A stretch of 16,915 nt of DNA, taken from NCBI GenBank assembly GCA_902795255.1, contig CADBKS010000044.1, positions 1 to 16,915 on the forward strand, written 5' to 3'. How positions within the stretch are numbered: position 1 is the first letter of the stretch; every line of letters begins with the position of its first letter. Positions 1-7,575 of the stretch are shown one piece after another. Both the position numbers and the translations under genes were made by a program. The notes below the pieces were generated by a model, which was not told where the DNA came from, did not search any database, and saw nothing but the letters and a program-made list of their open reading frames with translations. Origin of the DNA: an uncultured Chloroflexota bacterium. GTDB lineage: Bacteria > Chloroflexota > Anaerolineae > Anaerolineales > Anaerolineaceae.

Positions 1-227
1 TTTTTTTTTTTTTCAGCACGGAGCTGTCAGTTATTTTCCCTGTTTTGACTACCTGGCAGATTTTGGAAAATTTGCCACAATATGTCTGCTTATCAAGTGA
101 AAAATCGTTAATCATTCCTGCTGCAGTATGTTTTTCTTGCTGCAAAGGATATCTTTAATATTTATGACCGGATTTGATTAGAAAAGGGATCCCTAATTTT
201 GGGATCCCTTTTTGCTGATTTTGATGA
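1..227. other. Non-coding left edge with T13 run
   Basis: The window opens with 13 consecutive T, which could be the tail of a terminator lying mostly outside the window. No gene was recognised between there and the terminator at 182-213. A TTGACT at 45-50 resembles a -35 box but has no convincing -10 partner. The stretch is AT-rich and otherwise unremarkable. Confidence 0.5.
182..213 (-). terminator. Rho-independent terminator after the binding-protein gene
   Basis: A perfect 12-bp stem (182-193 with 201-212, core GGGATCCC) encloses a 7-nt loop. It is flanked by A4 on one side and T5 on the other, so it could work in both directions. It starts 15 nt beyond the stop codon of the minus-strand substrate-binding protein gene and most likely ends that transcript. 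Confidence 0.85.
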
Positions 228-1295
228 TCAGTCGAGTTCAGCGGGTTTGACTTCGATACCGAAAGCATCCATGAGCGGCTTTACATTGATTCCTTCTTCA
301 ATGAATTCGACCTGTTCCTCTTCAATTGTACCGATTTTTGCGAAGAAGTTGCCGACACCCAGCGCTCCGGAGCCGAGATAGAAATCGTCTGCCGTCATAT
401 CGGAGGGAATAATGAAAGGACGAATTTCCGTTTCGGCCTTCACATCATCTTCAGTTGCCGGTTTACCGTTTTCGGAATAGAACTTGTAGGCAAATTCATT
501 GCGAAGATCGTGATCTGCTTCCAGTTCTTCAGCGGCTTTATACAGACCGCGGAGGAACAGAACAACATCATCATAACGCTTTTCAAGGATTTCCTTCCGG
601 GCGAGGAAGCCATTATTGAAAGATGTGTCAGTTGCTTCAAGGGCAGATGCTGCGCGGACGAAGCCGTTGGCTTCCATCATGTTCGCATAATCCACATCAG
701 TAGCGATGAAGACATCACCATTTCCGGTGATAACTGCCTGAGCAGCAGCTGCGCGGTCCATATTCAGATATTCATAGTCAACGCCTGCAGTCAGACCGAA
801 CTGGTCGAAGTAGGATGCCGCGATCCACTGTTCCATTGTGGAAGTCGGGCCGAGAACGCGGAGACCCTTTAGGGATTCAGCGCTTCCAAGCATTTCCGGC
901 TTTCCTTCGATCTCTCCCTTGTGATTTACGGCTTCGGCGTCACCGCGGATATATACATACGCAGTGATCGTACCGCTGTCAGATTCTCCGATCCAGTCGC
1001 AGATGCCGGAGGCAAGAGAATATACGGAAGCAAGCCCGTTTGACGCGACATCCAGCTGTTCAGCAGCCAGACCTTCATTTTCGGGAGAACCGTTCGGGAA
1101 AATGATCAGATTAACATCCAGTCCAAGATCTGCAAAATAGCCATGTTCATAGGCGTAAACAGTGGGAATAGAGATAATGTTTGACTGGACACCGACATTC
1201 AGTGTTTTTCCGGAAGAAACAAAATCTTCCGCATTCGCGATAACGGCAGACGCCAGCATCAATACAACAAGCATTAAGAATACAAACTTTTTCAT
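228..1295 (-). CDS. ABC transporter substrate-binding protein, NMT1/THI5-SsuA type
   Basis: This is a 355-residue extracytoplasmic solute-binding protein. Residues 1-22 form a signal peptide with a Lys-Lys start, a hydrophobic core and an ANA-ED type cleavage site. The mature part has the pattern of the NMT1/SsuA/TauA family: a first strand (LNVGVQ), a HGYFADLGLDV segment near residue 50, and a later helix ending in the AQAVITGNGDVFIATD stretch. Family members bind sulfonates, nitrate, pyrimidine precursors or other small molecules; the ligand here cannot be read from sequence. There is no lipobox Cys, which is unusual for a Gram-positive binding protein and suggests a freely secreted protein or one held by a partner. 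No permease or ATPase gene is in the window. The start is backed by an AAAGGGG ribosome site 6 nt upstream. It follows the response regulator by 74 nt and probably has its own promoter. Confidence 0.82.
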   Translation of the reverse strand: MKKFVFLMLVVLMLASAVIANAEDFVSSGKTLNVGVQSNIISIPTVYAYEHGYFADLGLDVNLIIFPNGSPENEGLAAEQLDVASNGLASVYSLASGICDWIGESDSGTITAYVYIRGDAEAVNHKGEIEGKPEMLGSAESLKGLRVLGPTSTMEQWIAASYFDQFGLTAGVDYEYLNMDRAAAAQAVITGNGDVFIATDVDYANMMEANGFVRAASALEATDTSFNNGFLARKEILEKRYDDVVLFLRGLYKAAEELEADHDLRNEFAYKFYSENGKPATEDDVKAETEIRPFIIPSDMTADDFYLGSGALGVGNFFAKIGTIEEEQVEFIEEGINVKPLMDAFGIEVKPAELD

Positions 1296-1321
1296 CGTAT
1301 ACCCCTTTCTTACTTTTTTTT

Positions 1322-1351
1322 ATAATGCCTTTCGGGGAAAAATACTTTCAA
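1322..1351 (-). promoter_or_regulatory. Candidate sigma-A promoter for the binding-protein gene
   Basis: On the minus strand a TTGAAA (-35, 1346-1351) is followed after 18 nt by CATTAT (-10, 1322-1327). An overlapping TATAAA lies 3 nt nearer the gene. The -10 box is 26 nt upstream of the ATG. This would allow the binding protein to be expressed separately from the upstream two-component genes. It is a motif match only. Confidence 0.4.
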
Positions 1352-1369
1352 TAAATTGATGGCTTTTTT

Positions 1370-2803
1370 TCAAAAATTTGTTATCCGATGGCTGCGGACA
1401 GCATTCGGACTTACGCCGAACTTACGGCTGAAAACTGTTGAAAAGTAGCTCAAATTGGGAATCCCTACCTGTACGGCAATGTCGGAGACCCTCATGCCTG
1501 TGGATTCCAGCAGGGTTTTGGCACGGTTCAGCCGGACATTCATCAGATAATCAACAAAGTTGATGCCGACTTCTTTTTTGAACTGGCGTGATAAATAATC
1601 TCTGTGAAGATATACGTGATCGGCAACTGAATTCAGAGAGATATCTTCTGCAAAGTGTTCATCGATATAATCCAGAGCCTTTTGTATGGATTTGGTATAT
1701 GTTGTATGGGCGTTTCTGATTTGTCTGATCAGTGAAAATACATAATTGCACAAATTTTCATAGCCGTCGGATCTGTAAAGGGTTTCGGGAGAATATTGTT
1801 CTATCGGATTCACTGTGGTCTGCAATTTTGATAATACTTCGTTACATAAATCATAAACAGTTTCAGCAGCGAATTTTACTTCAGCTGCTTTCTCAAGATA
1901 ATTCTGAAGGTCAATGCATGCACTTGAAATCCGGTTCTCTTTGATGTGAATATTTATTATCGACAGGTAAAAATCATTCAGCATCAGATCTTCTTCCTGT
2001 TTCTGCGTCAAGCTGCTGTTGTAAAATCTGCAGCTCAGGTCAGCAGCCGCTTCGGAAAGAGCTTCCCTGATTTCAGCAATATCGCAGTGGACTTTGCTGA
2101 AGCCGCAGGCTCCGGCTGACATTTTTTTCAGATTTGACAGGATCTCGTCGGAATTGCCGGATTTAACATTTGACAGGAAATAAACTTTGTTATCCCCTTT
2201 TTTATACAGGAAGGGATTGAGAAACAGAGAATCGGCGTCGATGGCTAAGTGGTTCAGTTTGCCCTGATAAGCAATAAAAAGGGCAGCGATAAATGGTTTA
2301 TTATCAATGTATATCTGATTGCTGCGCAGTTCATCTTTCGTGATTGGTTCCGCATCGGGGCTGTTAGTGGTTATTTTATTCAAAAAACTGTTTCGGACAG
2401 TCTGCAGTTCGATAATACGGGTATGTCTTTCACCTCTGCGTTCGTCAATTTTTGCAATCACATCAGCAATAAGCTTCGGTGACAGTTCCGTTTTAAGGAG
2501 GTAATCAAATGCCTGATTCTGCATTGATATCCGTGCGTAATCAAAACTCTCATGAGATGTAAGCATTACGACTTCTGTAAATGGAGATTTGTTTTTTATT
2601 TCCGAAAGAAGCTGAAGCCCATCCATCCTTGGCATTGTGATATCCGCGAAAACGAGATCAATAAATTGTCTGGAAAGGCTATCCAGAGCTTTCTCCCCTG
2701 ATGTGACATATCCCAGAATTTCATTGTCCGGTGATGCTTTTTTGATAATTCCGACAATAAATTGTGCAATCAGCGGTTCATCATCAACAACAAGGATCTT
2801 CAT
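1370..2803 (-). CDS. Response regulator with AraC-type DNA-binding domain (YesN-like)
   Basis: This 477-residue protein has an N-terminal receiver domain (about 1-120) with acidic residues D7-D8, the phosphoacceptor D54 in the FADITMPRMDG motif, a Thr/Ser at 82-83 and K104. A middle region of about 250 residues has no recognised signature. The last 100 residues are a double helix-turn-helix AraC domain, with features such as YLSRQFKKEVG and the GIPNLSYFSTVFSRKFGVSP segment. It should be phosphorylated by the kinase encoded just upstream and then activate nearby promoters. Its ATG overlaps the kinase stop codon (ATGA, 2800-2803), so translation is probably coupled; a GGAG site lies 6 nt upstream of the ATG. 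The adjacent binding-protein gene is the natural candidate target, with the sulfatase genes as a second possibility. Confidence 0.9.
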   Translation of the reverse strand: MKILVVDDEPLIAQFIVGIIKKASPDNEILGYVTSGEKALDSLSRQFIDLVFADITMPRMDGLQLLSEIKNKSPFTEVVMLTSHESFDYARISMQNQAFDYLLKTELSPKLIADVIAKIDERRGERHTRIIELQTVRNSFLNKITTNSPDAEPITKDELRSNQIYIDNKPFIAALFIAYQGKLNHLAIDADSLFLNPFLYKKGDNKVYFLSNVKSGNSDEILSNLKKMSAGACGFSKVHCDIAEIREALSEAAADLSCRFYNSSLTQKQEEDLMLNDFYLSIINIHIKENRISSACIDLQNYLEKAAEVKFAAETVYDLCNEVLSKLQTTVNPIEQYSPETLYRSDGYENLCNYVFSLIRQIRNAHTTYTKSIQKALDYIDEHFAEDISLNSVADHVYLHRDYLSRQFKKEVGINFVDYLMNVRLNRAKTLLESTGMRVSDIAVQVGIPNLSYFSTVFSRKFGVSPNAVRSHRITNF

Positions 2804-4575
2804 TTGCTGCTCCGTATCTTTGCTCCGGTTCCGGTTCTGAAATTCACACTGTGCTTCTTGTATTGACTCATACGAAGTGTGACTTCTGTGCCTTTTCCCT
2901 GCTCGCTTTTAATCAAAACATCTGCATCTTCTCCGAAAATGATCTTAAGCCGTTTTCGGATGTTTTTCAGCCCTATGCCGTGATGTGATCCTTCAGAACT
3001 GTAATTATCCGAAATAATCACAGCGAGTCTTTCTTCCGAAATACCACTGCCGTTGTCAGAAACATGGATGAGAAAGTCTTCGTGATCCATTTCGGCATTT
3101 ATTCGGATAATACATTCATCTTCTTTTTCGGAAAAGCCATGAAAAACGGAGTTCCCGAGAACCGGCTGTATGATCATACGGGGAACATAATAGTTCAGGT
3201 AGATCTCATCAATATCTATCAGCAGATTTGTCCTGCGCTCAGTCCGGTTATCCATAATGTCCAGAAAATTTCTTTCCAGATGCAGCTCCTCCCTGAGTGG
3301 AATAAACTGAATATTCGGATTGGCGGGAATATGCAGCAATTCGACCAGCTGTTCCATCATGGTTTCGGCCCTTTCAAATTGGTGCATGGATAAAAGGCTG
3401 CGGATTGCAACCAGGGTGTTATTAAGAAAATGAGGATCAAGCTGTGCCTGAAGGAAATCATATTCGGTGATCCTTTTTTCTGCTTCCCTTTGCTGGATTT
3501 CTGAAATAAGTTCCTCTATTTTCAGAATCATTTCATTGAATGTTTCGCTTAGAATTGCGATCTCACGGTAGGATTTGTCCACATCGACAAAACACAGCTC
3601 GTTATCACGGATCCCTGCGATCTGGTAAGTCAGCCGATTCAGGGCATTGGTACTTTTCTTTACCCGTAAATAGGCAAAGATAATAAATAAGCCTGCTCCG
3701 ATGATGATGATCAGCCAGCACCTTTCCAGCATTTTCCGCGTTCCTTCCAGCAGAGAGTCTATACTTTGTTCCTCTACAAATGTCCACCCACTGTCCGGAT
3801 CATGATAGTTAGAGAGAATGATCCTTTTATTGTTTTTGGAAACGATGTTGAATGTGTTAAATCCGTATGTTTCTTCAAAAGCAGACATGTTGGCGCCCCA
3901 GTTCCCGATACGGTTCAGATTGGAGTGGCTGATAATGATCCCATTGCTGTCAAGAATATAAACGGTTGATTTTTCTGTCATTTCACTTAATGCCCTGAAA
4001 AGGACCCGACTGTCGGCAGTAATCACGATCATGCCGATGGACTTGTTGTGCTCGTCGTAGACTGTTCTCCCGTATGATAATCCGTGGCTTTTACTGTCTC
4101 CTTTGTCGGAAAAACGAAAATTCCAGCTGGTTTCGATCTCGCCGGAATAGTGTTTGATATACCAATATGTATTGGTCAGGCTGGACACACTTCTTTCTGA
4201 AGAGGAAAGTGTAAATATGCGTTTATCGTTCATCACAATATCAATGACATTATTAATCCCCAGATTTTTCAGCTGAAGTCCGGTATTGTCCAGCTCACTT
4301 TGGATCTTTTTGTTGATATTTTCTGATGACGGTGCTGTCAGTAAAGGATAAAAATCGTCATATACAGTATCCATCAGGTTAACGATACCCTGTCTGCTGA
4401 CCGTATTGCTCTCGCATATCTGCTGGAGAACATCGATACTGGATTCTCCTTTTTCCCGAATATTAAATTCGTATGTTTCCATTGAAATAATTATGGAAGC
4501 TACCGCGACAGTGAGCAGGATAAAAATGGTATTGGTCAGAAATAAGGACCGGAATAAAGAGTTTTGTTTTTTCAT
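2800..4575 (-). CDS. Membrane sensor histidine kinase (YesM-like, His_kinase/HATPase)
   Basis: This is a 591-residue two-pass sensor kinase. The first membrane segment spans about 9-32 and the second about 286-305. Between them lies a ~250-residue extracytoplasmic sensor region, possibly Cache-like. After the second segment come a HAMP-like linker and coiled coil to about 370, then the LytS/YesM-type phosphoacceptor motif DPHFLNN with H382. The ATPase domain has an N box around N475, a G1 box at DNGSG (507-511) and a G2 box at HGIGL (532-536). These residues look intact. It overlaps the response regulator gene by 4 nt, as is typical of YesM/YesN pairs. No good ribosome binding site precedes the ATG, and a strong terminator lies 24-60 nt upstream. 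Expression therefore depends on a promoter squeezed into that gap or on read-through. The ligand is unknown. Confidence 0.9.
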   Translation of the reverse strand: MKKQNSLFRSLFLTNTIFILLTVAVASIIISMETYEFNIREKGESSIDVLQQICESNTVSRQGIVNLMDTVYDDFYPLLTAPSSENINKKIQSELDNTGLQLKNLGINNVIDIVMNDKRIFTLSSSERSVSSLTNTYWYIKHYSGEIETSWNFRFSDKGDSKSHGLSYGRTVYDEHNKSIGMIVITADSRVLFRALSEMTEKSTVYILDSNGIIISHSNLNRIGNWGANMSAFEETYGFNTFNIVSKNNKRIILSNYHDPDSGWTFVEEQSIDSLLEGTRKMLERCWLIIIIGAGLFIIFAYLRVKKSTNALNRLTYQIAGIRDNELCFVDVDKSYREIAILSETFNEMILKIEELISEIQQREAEKRITEYDFLQAQLDPHFLNNTLVAIRSLLSMHQFERAETMMEQLVELLHIPANPNIQFIPLREELHLERNFLDIMDNRTERRTNLLIDIDEIYLNYYVPRMIIQPVLGNSVFHGFSEKEDECIIRINAEMDHEDFLIHVSDNGSGISEERLAVIISDNYSSEGSHHGIGLKNIRKRLKIIFGEDADVLIKSEQGKGTEVTLRMSQYKKHSVNFRTGTGAKIRSSK

Positions 4576-4598
4576 ATCTGCCGGTATTTCTGGTTTTC

Positions 4599-4635
4599 AA
4601 AAAACGTCATGATCCATGAATCATGACGTTTTTTT
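4599..4635 (-). terminator. Strong terminator between sulfatase and kinase genes
   Basis: A perfect 15-bp stem (4599-4613 with 4620-4634, core ACGTCATGAT) with a 6-nt loop and A/T runs on both sides lies just beyond the sulfatase stop codon. It would end sulfatase transcription on the minus strand. It also sits directly in front of the kinase gene, so read-through would matter for kinase expression. Confidence 0.85.
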
Positions 4636-4640
4636 CTAAT

Positions 4641-6161
4641 TTATAAACCCAGCCTTTCAAACTGTTCATGCGGTGCCTGAGATTCCCTCAGACATCTTAT
4701 CAGTCCATTGATGCATTTTTGTTCAATTTCCGGAGAGCTGAGCGGATGCATCTGTTCATAATCCGTATCCAGATCAAACAGCTGTGTTTGTGAGTTATAT
4801 TCGGACCGTTTTGAATACTCCTGTGACGGATTCTTGAAGTCAATGATGTCGGCTGGGATCCTGAAAACCGGATAGTCGGTATACAGAAGATTTCCGGTTT
4901 GGATCTTTTTAAAGTCTTCCGGCTGGATGCAGCCGATTCCATAATACTGTCTGAGTGTGGTCGGAAGGGCTGTATAAACGAAGAGCGGTCTGTTTTGTTC
5001 ATTGGCTGCTGCACGGAAATATGTGTATCTTCCGTCAGTATAATTTACGCTTTTCCCGAAATATCCGTATATGAGTTCATTTCTTACTTTCTCAGAATGA
5101 TTTTCGAGTATCGGTAGCAGATTTTTTCCATGGATCGGATAAAATATCTGGTTCATATCCACGGAAAAGTAATTTAGGATCGTAGGAAACAGGTCAATAT
5201 TCTGTGTCAGTCCGCTGAAGCGTTTGATTTTTGCTTCGGGATGCCAGATAACCATCGGAATATGGAATACTTCATTATAGGCAGGCATATAATTTTTGGC
5301 GAGGTAGTTGTGCTCGCCAAGCATATAGCCGTGGTCAGTCGTGAAGATTACCATCGTGTCGTTCCACATATCGTGTGCATCGAGCACATCAAGAATCTTT
5401 CCAATGTAATGATCCGTCATGCTCAGTAAAGCTTTATATCGGGTTACAATCTGACGGGTTTCATCAGGATCAAAATTGTTTCTTCGGTATTCCGGCCAGT
5501 AACAGGGGCCGCTTTCGTAATCTTCTTCGTTTTTATACAGATCAATGAATTTCTGCGGAACATCAAAAGGTTCGTGGGGATCAAAACACTCGATCCAAAG
5601 CATAAAATTGTCCTGTTCTGCGTTCTTTTCCAGCCATTCAGCTGCATGTGTAATCGTTACAGGACTGGGAAATTCATCCTCGGATTGGTAGCGGCTGTAG
5701 TTTTCGAGATGCTCCTGAGAATAAATACCTTTATAGCCTTCTGGACGATGCTGTGTAATGATGCCGTTCGGGCCGCAGGGTATGTTCAGCGAATCAAATT
5801 CCTGTCCTCGGATGATCTCATTAGAAGTAAAGTCATTCCAGTAGTTTTCTCCGCCCACATGCAGATACAGATAGTGGTCTGTCACCATCCGTGTATATAC
5901 ATTTTTTGTCCGAAGGAGAGCCGGTAAAGTCTGGTCAAATGGTTCCAGACCGCCCCATGGTTTTTCCAGAAAATTAAGGCGTCCGGTCATAATATCCCGT
6001 CTGGCGGGCATACATGGGGCAGAACCGCACCAATGGTTTTCAAACACAGTTCCTCTCGCTGCCAGACGGTCAATATTGGGCGTTACGGCAGGATGTTCGG
6101 ATCCGTATATGTTCAGAAAACGTCGGTTTGTGCTGTCGGCAAGTATAAAAATGGTCTTCAT
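4641..6161 (-). CDS. Cys-type sulfatase (alkaline phosphatase superfamily), cytosolic
   Basis: This 506-residue type I sulfatase hydrolyses a sulfate ester using a formylglycine made from an active-site Cys. The signature CMPARRDIMTG gives C50 as the modified residue and R54 as its partner (C-x-P-x-R, with T59-G60). Metal-site elements are D9 near the start, FDPHEPF at 193-199, and TTDHGYMLGEH at 274-284 with D276 and H277. The N-terminus starts straight into the first strand (IFILADS) with no signal peptide, so the enzyme should act in the cytoplasm on an imported or small sulfated molecule. It lies 61 nt downstream of the maturase gene. No Shine-Dalgarno sequence precedes the ATG: the upstream 30 nt are almost pure A/T. 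The conserved N-terminus nevertheless supports this start. The substrate (glycan, steroid or aryl sulfate) is not identifiable. A phosphonate monoester hydrolase from the same superfamily is a less likely alternative. Confidence 0.9.
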   Translation of the reverse strand: MKTIFILADSTNRRFLNIYGSEHPAVTPNIDRLAARGTVFENHWCGSAPCMPARRDIMTGRLNFLEKPWGGLEPFDQTLPALLRTKNVYTRMVTDHYLYLHVGGENYWNDFTSNEIIRGQEFDSLNIPCGPNGIITQHRPEGYKGIYSQEHLENYSRYQSEDEFPSPVTITHAAEWLEKNAEQDNFMLWIECFDPHEPFDVPQKFIDLYKNEEDYESGPCYWPEYRRNNFDPDETRQIVTRYKALLSMTDHYIGKILDVLDAHDMWNDTMVIFTTDHGYMLGEHNYLAKNYMPAYNEVFHIPMVIWHPEAKIKRFSGLTQNIDLFPTILNYFSVDMNQIFYPIHGKNLLPILENHSEKVRNELIYGYFGKSVNYTDGRYTYFRAAANEQNRPLFVYTALPTTLRQYYGIGCIQPEDFKKIQTGNLLYTDYPVFRIPADIIDFKNPSQEYSKRSEYNSQTQLFDLDTDYEQMHPLSSPEIEQKCINGLIRCLRESQAPHEQFERLGL

Positions 6162-6170
6162 ATATGCAAT

Positions 6171-6176
6171 TTTATA
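6171..6176 (-). promoter_or_regulatory. Possible -10 box close to the sulfatase start
   Basis: A TATAAA on the minus strand ends 9 nt before the sulfatase ATG, within an A/T-rich stretch and without a recognisable -35 box. If used, the transcript would start within a few nucleotides of the ATG, which would fit the missing ribosome binding site. The call is speculative. Confidence 0.2.
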
Positions 6177-6222
6177 TTTGAACTACTTTTATGATTTTTG
6201 ATTATTTGACGTTTTTTTTCGC

Positions 6223-7350
6223 TTATTTGATATATATATTTCCCATTCTGGTTCGATTTACCATTATTGCCGCCTGCTGCATCTGCGGGTAGCGGGTGTC
6301 GAAAAAGCGGTGGACTGCTTTGCAGTGGATGTTGAGACCGTTTTCATCCCGTTCCCGGCGGCAGCCGTTTCTGCAGAGCGGGTACCAGCGGCAGTTCCGG
6401 CAGACTTCCGGAACTGCACGGGAAACGGTGAGAAAATCCTTCGCCTTTTGACTCTTCATCATATCTGCAAAAGTCTGCTCGCCTACTGTCCCGAGGTCCC
6501 ATTCGTCCAACACATAAAAATCACAGGGGTAGACCGCCCCATTTCCTTCGATGACATACTGGATGGAACAGTATCCGGCCATATTGCATGACTCTGGGGG
6601 CTCTCCAAGCATCATTGACAGCCAGTTATCCAGATGACGGATACTGTAATAATTTCCCTTGCTGAATTCGGAAAACCAGAGGTCGAAGATCTTCACAAGA
6701 AAAAAAGCATAATCATCTTCTGAAAGTGCCCAGACAGGGTTCTTCCCTTTGTTGTCCAGGGGAGCCAGACAGGGGATGAACTGCAGCCAACGGAAATCTT
6801 CTTTCTGATAAAAACGGAATATCTTTTCGATGGATCGGGCGTTTTTCCCGGTCAGTACGCACAAAATGTTGAAATCTACCTGATATTTGCGGAACAGTCG
6901 GACAGTTTTCATTACCATGTTGAAGGTGCCCCGCTGCTGCAGGTCAGTCCGGTTCAGGTTATGAATATCCGCAGGACCGTCCAGTGAAAGACCGACCAGA
7001 AAGCGGTTTTCAGCAAAAAAACGCGCCCATTCTTCATCGATCAGCATCCCATTGGTCTGGATGGCATTGCGGATCTCGACACCGGGCTTCTGATACCGTT
7101 GCTCGATCTCAAGGATCTGCCGGTAGAAATCCAGCCCTGCAAGGGTCGGTTCCCCGCCCTGAAACGCAAAGGAACACACCGAATCGGCGTATTCCATCCC
7201 CGCGGCGATCACCTTTTCCATCATATCCGAGGTAAGCATGCCCTCAAAACCGTGCTCCCGGTGTGCTGCGACGTCTTTATAAAAACAGTAGCTGCATCCG
7301 ATACTGCAGGCTGAAGATGCAGGTTTGATCAGAATGTTGATAGGCGGCAT
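6223..7350 (-). CDS. Anaerobic sulfatase-maturating enzyme (radical SAM, SPASM)
   Basis: The enzyme converts the active-site Cys (or Ser) of sulfatases to C-alpha-formylglycine by radical S-adenosylmethionine chemistry in the cytoplasm. The radical SAM cluster motif CX3CX2C is C15, C19 and C22 (CSIGCSYCFY). A GGEP motif follows near residue 65. The C-terminal SPASM region supplies Cys for two further iron-sulfur clusters: C255, C261, C276, C317, C320, C326, C330 and a later HC at 343. The YPCDFYVLDEW segment contains D277, the position I recall as the catalytic Asp of the Clostridium perfringens enzyme. This match relies on starting at the ATG at 7350, which has AGGAGA 5 nt upstream. A longer reading from 7377 adds nine residues but lacks that site. 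The length of 375 residues is normal. The sulfatase 61 nt downstream is its evident client. Confidence 0.93.
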   Translation of the reverse strand: MPPINILIKPASSACSIGCSYCFYKDVAAHREHGFEGMLTSDMMEKVIAAGMEYADSVCSFAFQGGEPTLAGLDFYRQILEIEQRYQKPGVEIRNAIQTNGMLIDEEWARFFAENRFLVGLSLDGPADIHNLNRTDLQQRGTFNMVMKTVRLFRKYQVDFNILCVLTGKNARSIEKIFRFYQKEDFRWLQFIPCLAPLDNKGKNPVWALSEDDYAFFLVKIFDLWFSEFSKGNYYSIRHLDNWLSMMLGEPPESCNMAGYCSIQYVIEGNGAVYPCDFYVLDEWDLGTVGEQTFADMMKSQKAKDFLTVSRAVPEVCRNCRWYPLCRNGCRRERDENGLNIHCKAVHRFFDTRYPQMQQAAIMVNRTRMGNIYIK

Positions 7351-7575
7351 ATTTATCTCCTGTCTGTAATTATACATAAAAGCCGACTCGTCGGGGCTGC
7401 CTTTTTCCGAATGTTCCGGCCCGGATAGTGCCTGATCCTGCCGGAGCTTTTCTCCTGCTGAAGGTCGTGCCCCGCCTGTAGACTTTCATTTCTGCATCCA
7501 TGTATTTGGCACGAGCCCTGCAAAGCATATTCACAAGACTGCAATGGGAACTCAATATGCAGAAGGGAGAAACCA
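7351..7575. other. Divergent intergenic region with two hairpins
   Basis: This 225-nt region separates the maturase (minus) from the esterase (plus). It holds a small bulged hairpin around 7381-7398 and a longer interrupted one at 7413-7447. The longer one is made of TCCGGC/GCCGGA and GGAT/ATCC arms and is followed by GCTTTTC on the plus strand. A weak TTGGCA (7506-7511) with 16-nt spacing to TATTCA (7528-7533) could serve the esterase. No gene was recognised here. Confidence 0.4.
7355..7374 (-). promoter_or_regulatory. -10 box and ribosome binding site fixing the maturase start
   Basis: On the minus strand a perfect TATAAT (7369-7374) is followed by AGGAGAT (7355-7361) and the ATG at 7350. 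The layout gives a leader of only about 10-15 nt. No good -35 box was found 17 nt upstream. The ribosome site excludes the alternative ATG at 7377. Confidence 0.4.
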
